This document shows, piece by piece, positions 1-5,642 of a stretch of 14,617 nt of DNA. The DNA is from Bacteroidales bacterium UBA3623 (GTDB taxonomy: Bacteria > Bacteroidota > Bacteroidia > Bacteroidales > UBA932). The notes under the pieces were generated by a model that saw only the letters and a program-made list of their open reading frames with translations, searched no databases and had not been told where the DNA came from. The stretch is from assembly GCA_002373715.1 (NCBI GenBank), contig DFLI01000092.1, forward strand, positions 1-14,617. The letters run 5' to 3'. Each line of letters starts with the position of its first letter. Position 1 is the first letter of the stretch. A program made the translations under genes and the position numbers.

Positions 1-44
1 GCCAGCAGTATGGTAGCAGCAAAAAAGATTAACAGACGTTTCAT
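1..44 (-). CDS. N-terminal fragment of an exported protein (signal peptide only)
   Basis: Only the first 15 codons are in the window; the rest lies beyond base 1. Reading the minus strand from the ATG at 44-42 gives MKRLLIFFAATILLA, a short basic start followed by a hydrophobic stretch, so this is the beginning of a Sec signal peptide or lipoprotein signal. A good Bacteroidota promoter lies 23 bases upstream of the ATG. What the mature protein does cannot be seen from here. Confidence 0.6.
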   Translation of the reverse strand, partial: MKRLLIFFAATILL

Positions 45-67
45 AATCAGAGAGTTTTGTGCTGCCA

Positions 68-97
68 CAAATATACAAAAAAACCGCCGCTTACAAA
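68..97 (-). promoter_or_regulatory. Bacteroidota-type promoter for the exported-protein fragment
   Basis: On the minus strand a perfect -7 box TATATTTG (75 to 68) is preceded by a perfect -33 box TTTG (97 to 94), with an 18-base spacer. This matches the Bacteroidota sigma-factor consensus TTTG/TAnnTTTG, whose usual spacer is about 19-21. Transcription would start around 60-62, giving a leader of roughly 16-18 bases before the ATG at 44. Confidence 0.6.
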
Positions 98-120
98 GCG
101 CCGGAAGAATATCTTGAGGT

Positions 121-246
121 TGTAAGGGCTTCATATAGGCCACTTACATATGATTACGGAGCGTAGCGACCCAGGGGGTTTGGGGGATTAGGCCCCCAAT
201 GAGTCAAAGACTCTTTTCAGCTACAAAACTCTCCGTTTTTTGTAGC
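121..246. repeat. Cluster of four inverted repeats beside tRNA-Met
   Basis: There is no gene here, but four potential hairpins lie in a row. They are TGTAAG-GGC / GCC-A-CTTACA (121-129 with 139-148, one bulged base), TTGGGGG / CCCCCAA (180-186 with 193-199), GAGTC-AAA-GACTC followed by TTTT (201-213, T run 214-217), and GCTACAAAA / TTTTGTAGC (220-228 with 238-246). The last overlaps the final bases of the tRNA-Met gene. The third looks like a short plus-strand terminator, but no plus-strand gene precedes it inside the window. The region may be an intergenic repeat or the scar of an element; this is not decidable from one copy. Confidence 0.5.
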
Positions 247-316
247 GGGAGTGGGTCACGATCCCACGACCTCCGGATTATGAATCCGACGCTCTAACCA
301 GCTGAGCTACCCCGCC
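243..316 (-). tRNA. tRNA-Met (anticodon CAT)
   Basis: A complete 74-base cloverleaf can be folded on the minus strand. The acceptor stem GGCGGGG/TCCCGCT contains G-T pairs at both ends; the D stem is GCTC/GAGC, the anticodon stem TCGGA/TCCGG with loop TTCATAA, and the T stem GTGGG/CCCAC. The anticodon CAT is at 282-280. The discriminator base is A (243) and CCA is not encoded (CAA follows). CAT anticodons are shared by elongator Met, initiator Met and lysidine-modified Ile2. The 1-72 G-T pair and absence of the initiator GGG/CCC anticodon-stem pattern argue against initiator. Elongator Met is my choice, but Ile2 is not excluded. Confidence 0.9.
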
Positions 317-327
317 ATCCTTGTTTT

Positions 328-361
328 CAAAATAAAAATCAGCTCGATGGGGAGGCTGATT
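328..361 (-). terminator. Hairpin with T-rich tail between the two tRNA genes
   Basis: On the minus strand, AATCAGC (361-355) pairs with GCTGATT (343-337) around an 11-base loop, followed at once by TTTTATTTT. That is the form of an intrinsic terminator downstream of tRNA-Gln. If it works, tRNA-Met needs read-through or its own promoter. The only candidate for the latter is TTATTTTG (335 to 328), one mismatch from TAnnTTTG and 11 bases before the tRNA, without a matching -33 box. Alternatively the hairpin could be a processing signal in a dicistronic tRNA transcript. Confidence 0.45.
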
Positions 362-371
362 CTTATGTTGG

Positions 372-442
372 TTGAGATAGAAGGACTCGAACCCTCACTG
401 ACAGAGCCAGAATCTGTAGTGCTACCATTACACCATATCTCA
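372..442 (-). tRNA. tRNA-Gln (anticodon CTG)
   Basis: A 71-base cloverleaf folds on the minus strand. The acceptor stem is TGAGATA/TATCTCA with seven Watson-Crick pairs starting at T1, as usual for tRNA-Gln; the D stem is GTG/CAC, the anticodon stem ACAGA/TCTGT with loop TTCTGGC, and the T arm GAGGG-TTCGAGT-CCTTC. The anticodon CTG at 410-408 reads CAG codons. The discriminator is A (372), and the next three bases (371-369) happen to spell CCA, so the 3' end may be encoded. The variable loop has four bases. Base 37 is G rather than the more common A. It lies 55 bases upstream of tRNA-Met in the direction of transcription. Confidence 0.9.
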
Positions 443-446
443 ATAT

Positions 447-462
447 GTCCCGCGAACGGGAC
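447..462 (-). other. TTCG-loop hairpin just upstream of tRNA-Gln
   Basis: On the minus strand GTCCCG-TTCG-CGGGAC forms a perfect 6-bp stem closed by a TTCG tetraloop, ending four bases before the first base of tRNA-Gln. It lies between the -7 box (472-465) and the tRNA. The predicted transcription start would fall in or close to it, so it could be a 5' leader structure or a DNA-level palindrome. Confidence 0.5.
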
Positions 463-464
463 TG

Positions 465-495
465 CAAATGTACGACATTTTTCTGAAACCGCAAG
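465..495 (-). promoter_or_regulatory. Promoter for the tRNA-Gln(-Met) genes
   Basis: A perfect -7 box TACATTTG (472 to 465) on the minus strand is preceded, with a 19-base spacer, by CTTG (495 to 492), a one-mismatch form of the -33 box TTTG. The -7 box lies 22 bases before the tRNA-Gln 5' end. Spacing and direction fit a tRNA promoter. Confidence 0.55.
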
Positions 496-603
496 AGCAA
501 AAGTAAAAAAATTGAGGTTTTTACAAGTTTTTGGAGAGGGGCTTTTGTGTTTGGCCCGATATTTGGCTTAGGGGGGACTGACGTGTATTTAAAACCTGTA
601 ACC

Positions 604-2358
604 ATGAAGAAGTTAGTTCTATTACTGGCTCCGGTTATTGCCTTTTCGCTTACCGGATGCAACAAAGAAATCCTTTTCCCGGATGGGGACGAGGATATCT
701 ACGGCCAGGGAGGCAGTTCCTCCGGCGTAACCAAACCCACAACCATCACGGTTGAACAAGACGAAGAAGACCTCATTGCGGGCACTTCTTTCACGCGTAC
801 CATATCTATTACTTTCTCCGACAATGGCGGCGCCACAGTAAGCGGTGACGAGAACGGCATTGTGAAAGTGAGCGGCAACCAGGTAACCGTGGACAACACC
901 GCCACCAAGGAAAAAGTGAAATATGAACTCTCCGGAAGCACCACCAACGGTTTCCTTAAGATTTACTCCAACAACAAGCAGGCGCTGGTGCTGAACGGCG
1001 TTTCCATCACCAACCCTGCCGGAGCCGCCATCAACAACCAGGGTAAAAAGCGCTGCTTTGTAGTGGTGAACGGGCAGAATTATCTGGCCGATGGCACCTC
1101 CTATTCCGCCACTCCGGCCGATGAAGATGAGAAGGCAGCCTTCTTCTCCGAAGGTCAGCTCATCTTCAGCGGCGAAGGCTGGCTGGAAGTGAAGGCGGTG
1201 GGTAAATCGGGCATCACCTCCGACGATTACCTGAACTTCCTGGCAGGTCCCACCCTAAAGGTTTCCTCCTCCGCCGGCCACGGCTTGAGGGGGAAGGACG
1301 CCGTTTATGTGAACGGAGGCCAGCTGGACGTGACGGCATCGGCCCATATGAAAAAGGGCATTACCTCCGACAGCCTGGTGGTGTTTAACGGCGGCGTTAC
1401 CACCATTGCCGTTACCGGAGGCACCGCTTACGACGACGAAGAGCAGGAGTACAAGGCTTCCGCCGGCGTAAAGGCCGATCAGATTTTCGTGATGAACGAC
1501 GGCACCCTTACTATCACCAACGAGGGCCAGGGTGGCAAAGGCATCAGCGGAGACGGCGTGGCCTATTTCCAGGGCGGCACGGTGGATGTAACCGTAACCG
1601 GCAGCAACTACGGCAAATCCTCGCAGAGCTTCGGTCCCGGCGGTCCCGGCGGATGGGGCGGCAGCTCCTCTTCCAGCGACAATTCCAAGAGCGCCAAGGG
1701 CACCAAGTTTGACGGCAATATCTTCATTTCCGGCGGCACCATAAGCTCCAAGGCTGCCAACCACGAAGGCATAGAATCCAAGGGCCGTATTGAAATTACC
1801 GGTGGCAATGTGTTCGCTCAGTCCAAGGACGACGCCATTAACAGCGCCGGCATGCTGGCCATCACCGGCGGCAACGTGTGTGCCTATTCCACGGGCAACG
1901 ACGGCATTGATGCCAACGGCAACTGCTACATCGAAGGCGGCGTTATCTATGCCGTGGGAAGCGGATCCCCCGAGGTGGCTATTGATGCCAACGCGGAGGC
2001 TAGTTGCAAGTTGTATGTGAACGGTGGAACCCTCTTTGCCATCGGCGGCCTGGAAGGCGGTGCCGTCCTTAGCCAGAAGTGCTACCAGGCCTCTTCCTGG
2101 AGCAAAAACACCTGGTATTCCATGGCCGTGGGTAATAACTCCTATGCCTTCAAGACTCCGTCCAGTGGCGGCAGCGGCCTGGTGGTGTCCGGAGCTTCTC
2201 AGCCGTCCTTAAAGTCCGGTGTGAGCGTGACGGGCGGAACAGACTATTTCAACGGAATGGCCAAGCAGGAAGCCAGCATCAGCGGTGGTTCCGACGTAAG
2301 CCTGAGCACCTATTCCAGTAGCAACAGCGGCCCTGGTGGCTGGGGCCCCGGCTGGTAG
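604..2358 (+). CDS. Cthe_2159/DUF4353-type carbohydrate-binding lipoprotein
   Basis: A 584-residue predicted lipoprotein. From the ATG at 604 the signal peptide ends in the lipobox LTGC (residues 16-19), and an acidic run DGDED follows at 27-31. I chose this start over an in-frame one 57 bases upstream because it places the signal peptide at the terminus. The body resembles the Cthe_2159 family: an N-terminal ITFSDNGGATVSG-type strand near residue 60, then LVLNGVSITNPAGAAI, then many ITGGNV/VNGGTL turns with DGI and DAI motifs that build a parallel beta-helix. Family members are reported to bind plant-type polysaccharides; ligand and surface exposure here are inference. A Gly/Pro/Ser-rich insert at about 342-360 splits the helix and the same GPGGWG motif ends the protein. 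A weak promoter-like GATATTTG lies at 558-565. The VTC gene starts 40 bases downstream. The family call is from pattern recognition. Confidence 0.82.
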   Translation: MKKLVLLLAPVIAFSLTGCNKEILFPDGDEDIYGQGGSSSGVTKPTTITVEQDEEDLIAGTSFTRTISITFSDNGGATVSGDENGIVKVSGNQVTVDNTATKEKVKYELSGSTTNGFLKIYSNNKQALVLNGVSITNPAGAAINNQGKKRCFVVVNGQNYLADGTSYSATPADEDEKAAFFSEGQLIFSGEGWLEVKAVGKSGITSDDYLNFLAGPTLKVSSSAGHGLRGKDAVYVNGGQLDVTASAHMKKGITSDSLVVFNGGVTTIAVTGGTAYDDEEQEYKASAGVKADQIFVMNDGTLTITNEGQGGKGISGDGVAYFQGGTVDVTVTGSNYGKSSQSFGPGGPGGWGGSSSSSDNSKSAKGTKFDGNIFISGGTISSKAANHEGIESKGRIEITGGNVFAQSKDDAINSAGMLAITGGNVCAYSTGNDGIDANGNCYIEGGVIYAVGSGSPEVAIDANAEASCKLYVNGGTLFAIGGLEGGAVLSQKCYQASSWSKNTWYSMAVGNNSYAFKTPSSGGSGLVVSGASQPSLKSGVSVTGGTDYFNGMAKQEASISGGSDVSLSTYSSSNSGPGGWGPGW

Positions 2359-2360
2359 TT

Positions 2361-2391
2361 CTTGTGTTCCCACGGAAAATCACTACCTTTG
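2361..2391 (+). promoter_or_regulatory. Promoter of the VTC-DUF4956-DUF2490-ispF operon
   Basis: A perfect -7 box TACCTTTG (2384-2391) follows a -33-like CTTG (2361-2364) after a 19-base spacer, entirely inside the 40-base gap after the lipoprotein gene. The ATG at 2399 is only seven bases beyond the box, so the transcript would have essentially no leader. Co-transcription with the lipoprotein gene by read-through remains possible, as no terminator separates them. Confidence 0.6.
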
Positions 2392-2398
2392 TAAATAT

Positions 2399-3196
2399 AT
2401 GCCGGAGATAGAACATATCTCTTTGGGCCAGGAACTTGACAACATGCTCCCCATCACGCTGGAGGAAATGAATTCCGTCAAACTGATGAACCGCATAGAT
2501 GCCAAGTTCCTCACCAACGAGGCCACGCTGCGCAGCGTCCTGGCCGATGCCGCCGCAGCCGGCTATCGGGTATTGGTAACGGAAGGAGAACGCCAGAGCC
2601 CCTACGAAACGGTATATTTCGATACCCCCGGGCTTCGGATGTTCTACGACCACCACAACCGGCGGCTGGTGCGTCAGAAGGTGCGAACCCGCTGCTACGT
2701 GCGCTCGGGAGAAGCCTATCTGGAGATTAAGCGGAAAAACAACCACGGCCGAACCAGCAAAAAACGCATCGGCCTGCCGCTGGAACAGATGACCGACTTC
2801 TCTGCCAACCCGGAGGCCTGCGCATACCTTGCCAAGCACTCCTGGTTTACGCAGGCAGACGTGAGCCCGTCCCTGGAGACGGCCTTCACCCGCATCACGC
2901 TTGTGAATCCGGACCTTACGGAGCGCCTCACGGTGGACACGCAGCTGCGCTTTCGCAATCTTCGCACGGGGCTGGGAACCACGCTGCAGGATGCGGTGAT
3001 TATTGAATTGAAGCAGGACGGCCGATGCCAAAGCAAGATGAGAAGCATCTTCCTGGAACACCGGATTAAGCCTGTCCGCATTAGCAAATACTGCATTGCT
3101 ATTACCCTTACGGACCCATCGGCCAAAAGCGGCCGCTTTAAAGTAAAGGTAAGAGCCATTGAAAAAACCATAGATAAAAAGCTTGTCATACAATGA
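2399..3196 (+). CDS. VTC-domain protein (polyphosphate-polymerase-like, TTM fold)
   Basis: This 265-residue protein fits the bacterial VTC domain family, relatives of the catalytic part of yeast Vtc4 and of the triphosphate tunnel metalloenzymes. The basic and acidic residues that line such tunnels are visible: R32, D34 and K36 in NRIDAKF; YFDT at 73-76; K94, R96 and R98 in the KVRTR strand; E109, K111 and K113 in LEIKRK; E203 and K205 in IIELK; SKY at 229-231. Yeast Vtc4 makes polyphosphate from ATP; whether bacterial members do so is an inference. There is no signal peptide or membrane segment, so it should be cytosolic. I start at ATG 2399 because the longer frame would run back across the promoter into the upstream gene. 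Its stop overlaps the DUF4956 start by four bases (ATGA), a sign of translational coupling. Confidence 0.85.
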   Translation: MPEIEHISLGQELDNMLPITLEEMNSVKLMNRIDAKFLTNEATLRSVLADAAAAGYRVLVTEGERQSPYETVYFDTPGLRMFYDHHNRRLVRQKVRTRCYVRSGEAYLEIKRKNNHGRTSKKRIGLPLEQMTDFSANPEACAYLAKHSWFTQADVSPSLETAFTRITLVNPDLTERLTVDTQLRFRNLRTGLGTTLQDAVIIELKQDGRCQSKMRSIFLEHRIKPVRISKYCIAITLTDPSAKSGRFKVKVRAIEKTIDKKLVIQ

Positions 3197-3987
3197 TATT
3201 TGACCCTTTATTCCGCTTCGTTCAAGAAGACCTGGCCTCTTTCGGAGACCTGGATGCCTCTGACGACATGCTGCTGGACGTGACAACCATAACGGACGCC
3301 ATGATGACGGTGTCCCAAAAGGTGTGTGAGCTGGGCATCCGCTTCGGCTTGAACCTTCTGGTGTGCTGGATTCTGGTGCACTTCTTCTATTACAAGAAGA
3401 GCCAGCGCCGGGACTATTACTTCACCTTCATGGTGTTCTCATCGGCCATGCTCACACTGCTCTATATTATGGGCAACGTGGAGGTGGGAGTGGGTCTTAC
3501 CCTGGGCCTTTTCGCCATCTTCGGCGTTATCCGTTACCGCACGGAAACAGTGCCCATCCGGGAAATGACTTACCTCTTTGTCATCATTGCCCTGGCCGCC
3601 GTGAATGGCCTGGCTCCCGTATACCAGGTGGTGGACCTTCAGACCGACGCCCCGCACTATGCCCTAAGCTGGGGCAACGTGGGAGTAATGGCCTTAGTGA
3701 ACGCCCTTATCGTGGGCCTGGTGGCCATTCTGGAAAGCGAGCGGCTGGTTAAGCACACCACCACCAAGTTGGTGCTGTACGACAAGATAGACCTCATTGT
3801 TCCCGAGAAGAGGGAAGAACTCCTGGCCGATTTGGAAAAGCGCCTGGGCGTGAAGGTGGAGAACATAGAAATAGGCCATGTGGATTTCTTGAAGGATGCC
3901 GCCTTTATCAAGGTGTTTTACCACCTGCCCAAGGGGGAAACCAACACCGTGAACACCATTACCCGAGCTAAAGACTACGTAGAATAA
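3193..3987 (+). CDS. DUF4956 integral membrane protein
   Basis: A 264-residue membrane protein. A soluble acidic N-terminus (1-45) is followed by about five hydrophobic segments near 49-67, 76-93, 97-113, 125-146 and 160-180. The stretch GLFAIFGVIRYRT (105-117), with IREMTY just after it, is characteristic of DUF4956. The C-terminal third (about 190-264) is soluble, with alternating strands and helices, probably cytoplasmic. The biochemical function of DUF4956 is unknown to me; the family repeatedly neighbours VTC-domain genes, which implies a shared role in the envelope. The start overlaps the VTC stop (ATGA) and the stop overlaps the next start by one base (TAATG), so three genes form one translation-coupled unit. 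Confidence 0.85.
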   Translation: MIFDPLFRFVQEDLASFGDLDASDDMLLDVTTITDAMMTVSQKVCELGIRFGLNLLVCWILVHFFYYKKSQRRDYYFTFMVFSSAMLTLLYIMGNVEVGVGLTLGLFAIFGVIRYRTETVPIREMTYLFVIIALAAVNGLAPVYQVVDLQTDAPHYALSWGNVGVMALVNALIVGLVAILESERLVKHTTTKLVLYDKIDLIVPEKREELLADLEKRLGVKVENIEIGHVDFLKDAAFIKVFYHLPKGETNTVNTITRAKDYVE

Positions 3988-4781
3988 TGAAAAAGATTGC
4001 ATTAACCCTTGCCTTGCTACTGCCGCTGGCCGCCGCCGCCCAAACCGAAACGGGAGGAGGTGCCCGCATGGCCGTAGGTGCCGAGTATAAGATTACCAAA
4101 GGCCTCCATGTGAGCCTGCAGGAAGAGCTTCGTATGAGCGGTGCATTCCAGTCGCTGGACCGCCTCTATACCACGGTAGGGCTGGATTACAAGCCCGCCA
4201 AGTATGTGAAGTTGGGCGTGGGTTATGTGCTCATTAACCCTTACGATGCCATTGAGCGCAGCTTCAAGCCGGCGCGCCACCGCTTTTATTTTGACGCCGG
4301 CGCTCACTTTACGGCAAACTACTTCAGCTTCTCTGTGCGGGAGCGTCTGCAACTCACCCACCGGACAGGTAGTGTGAACGTGTACCAGACCAATCCCAAT
4401 GCCTTGGTCTTAAAGACTCGTTTTGGGGTGGAGTACAAGGGCTGGACTTACTTTGAGCCCGGCGTTTTCTTCGAGATGCGCACCGCTCTCAACGAGCCTA
4501 TGGGAGAGATTTCTGGCGAAATGAAGACCAAGGCCGACGGAACAACGTACTATGATTATACGCCCGGCGGTTACACCCACGTGTATAACAACCGCTACCG
4601 CTTTATCTTCAGAACGGATATCAAGCTAAGCAAGCACCACGTCCTGAGGCCGTACGCATTCTTCGATATCTGCAAACCTTATGTGATTGACACCAACGCC
4701 GAAGGCACCCGCCTTTTCAGCGCTGCGTACCAGAAGCGCTTCGACGTAATCATCGGCATCAATTACATCTTTAAGTTCTAG
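3987..4781 (+). CDS. DUF2490 outer-membrane beta-barrel protein
   Basis: A 264-residue exported protein. Residues 1-19 are a clean signal peptide ending AAAAQ. The rest alternates amphipathic strands (AVGAEYKITKGLHVSLQEEL, YTTVGLDYKPAKYVKLGVGY, FRTDIKLSKHHVLRPYAFF) and closes with FDVIIGINYIFKF, whose terminal aromatic residue is typical of barrels inserted by BamA. Overall layout and length match DUF2490 proteins, a Bacteroidota outer-membrane family without a settled function. It begins one base inside the DUF4956 stop codon and ends two bases before ispF. Being encoded with the VTC and DUF4956 genes suggests it is the outer-membrane part of that module; this is inference. Confidence 0.8.
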   Translation: MKKIALTLALLLPLAAAAQTETGGGARMAVGAEYKITKGLHVSLQEELRMSGAFQSLDRLYTTVGLDYKPAKYVKLGVGYVLINPYDAIERSFKPARHRFYFDAGAHFTANYFSFSVRERLQLTHRTGSVNVYQTNPNALVLKTRFGVEYKGWTYFEPGVFFEMRTALNEPMGEISGEMKTKADGTTYYDYTPGGYTHVYNNRYRFIFRTDIKLSKHHVLRPYAFFDICKPYVIDTNAEGTRLFSAAYQKRFDVIIGINYIFKF

Positions 4782-4783
4782 CT

Positions 4784-5260
4784 ATGGATATCAGAATAGG
4801 TAACGGTTACGACGTGCACGCCCTGGCCGATGGCCTGCCCATGTGGCTGGGCGGCGTGCAAATCCCTTCTTCCACCGGCTTTGTGGCACATTCCGACGGT
4901 GATGTGGCCATCCACGCCCTCTGCGACGCCCTGCTGGGCTGCCTGGCGCTGGGGGATATCGGCCACCTGTTCCCCGACACTTCCGATGAGTGGAAGGGGG
5001 TAGATTCCAAGCTTCTTTTGGCCAAAGTTGTGGCCCTGGTGCATGAAAGTGGCTATGAAGTGGGCAACGTAGACATTACCATTGCCCTGCAGAAGCCCAA
5101 GCTGGCACCCCACATTGCCACCATGCGCGCCACGCTGGCTCCCATCCTGGGTGTTTCCGAAGACCGCGTTTCGGTAAAGGCCACCACCACCGAAAAGCTG
5201 GGTTTTGTGGGCCGATGTGAAGGCTGCGAGGTTTGGGCCAGCGCCCTGATAAAAAAATAA
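4784..5260 (+). CDS. ispF: 2-C-methyl-D-erythritol 2,4-cyclodiphosphate synthase
   Basis: IspF converts CDP-methylerythritol 2-phosphate to methylerythritol cyclodiphosphate with release of CMP, in the MEP isoprenoid pathway in the cytosol. The 158-residue length is normal. The metal-binding residues are in place: D10 and H12 in GYDVHAL and H44 in GDVAIHAL. Also conserved are AHSDGD at 35-40, GDIGHLFPDT, and the KATTTEKLGF motif near the C-terminus that contacts the cytidine nucleotide. It starts two bases after the DUF2490 stop, so it is probably the last gene of the VTC operon and may depend on that operon's promoter at 2361-2391. Its stop codon lies inside the terminator stem. Confidence 0.97.
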   Translation: MDIRIGNGYDVHALADGLPMWLGGVQIPSSTGFVAHSDGDVAIHALCDALLGCLALGDIGHLFPDTSDEWKGVDSKLLLAKVVALVHESGYEVGNVDITIALQKPKLAPHIATMRATLAPILGVSEDRVSVKATTTEKLGFVGRCEGCEVWASALIKK

Positions 5261-5287
5261 GCTGCAGAATCCTGCAGCTTATTTTTT
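5252..5287. terminator. Bidirectional intrinsic terminator between ispF and the small helical gene
   Basis: AAAAAATAAGCTGCAG (5252-5267) and CTGCAGCTTATTTTTT (5272-5287) form a perfect 16-bp stem around the loop AATC. The A and T runs at the two ends supply a U tract in either direction, so it can stop the plus-strand ispF operon and the converging minus-strand gene that ends at 5303. The ispF stop codon (5258-5260) is part of the left arm. Confidence 0.9.
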
Positions 5288-5302
5288 GTTATGTGATAGG
5301 GA

Positions 5303-5590
5303 TTATTTTCCCAAACCTTTCTTTACAGAAGCGGCCAGCTCGTCGTAGAGGGCGTCGGTCTTCTCCAACAGTTCCTTGCGGATGGCGTTGAAGTTCACCT
5401 TGGGCTTCTCTGCTCCGGCGCTCTTCACTACTTTGTCGCGGAGGTCGTTATACAGGTCCACGGCCTTGTCGATGAGATTGGCAATCTCGTCGGCGTTCTT
5501 GCCGGGGTTCATGTTCAGGAACAGGGTGCAATCGTCGATAAAAGCACCAATCACATACTGGATGTCTTTCTTAATCTCTCTTAAGTTCAT
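5303..5590 (-). CDS. Small helical protein of unknown function
   Basis: A 95-residue protein with no signal peptide and no membrane segment. It begins MNLREIKKDIQYVIGAF and looks almost wholly alpha-helical, with two charged helical stretches (about 1-60 and 68-92) separated by a proline-containing break near AEKPKVNF, and a lysine-rich tail. I recognise the general type as a conserved Bacteroidota hypothetical protein but know no function. It is monocistronic: its own TAACTTTG box lies upstream, the bidirectional hairpin terminator follows the stop, and the CapA gene upstream on the same strand ends 52 bases away. The isolated promoter and terminator suggest a genuine, independently expressed gene. 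Confidence 0.8.
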   Translation of the reverse strand: MNLREIKKDIQYVIGAFIDDCTLFLNMNPGKNADEIANLIDKAVDLYNDLRDKVVKSAGAEKPKVNFNAIRKELLEKTDALYDELAASVKKGLGK

Positions 5591-5612
5591 GGTAAAACTG
5601 TTTTTACGGCTG

Positions 5613-5620
5613 CAAAGTTA
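5613..5620 (-). promoter_or_regulatory. -7 box for the small helical gene
   Basis: TAACTTTG (5620 to 5613) on the minus strand is a perfect match to TAnnTTTG and lies 22 bases before the ATG at 5590. No clear TTTG is found at the -33 position, so the call rests on the -7 box and its place between two genes. Confidence 0.5.
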
Positions 5621-5642
5621 AGAAATTTATTTGAATAATGAA

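Noticed and set aside
201..217. A plus-strand terminator (GAGTC-AAA-GACTC-TTTT) for an unseen gene
   Set aside because: No plus-strand gene precedes it in the window and the stem is only five pairs, so it is recorded as part of the hairpin cluster instead.
347..571. A 74-codon plus-strand frame over tRNA-Gln
   Set aside because: It runs through the antisense of a well folded tRNA gene and its promoter, and has no features of a protein.
547..603. An upstream start for the carbohydrate-binding lipoprotein
   Set aside because: It would add 19 residues in front of a textbook lipoprotein signal; the ATG at 604 gives the proper length.
2279..3286. A 335-codon minus-strand frame opposite the VTC gene
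   Set aside because: The translation is basic and unlike any family; the sense frame has the conserved VTC residues and overlaps its neighbour by ATGA.
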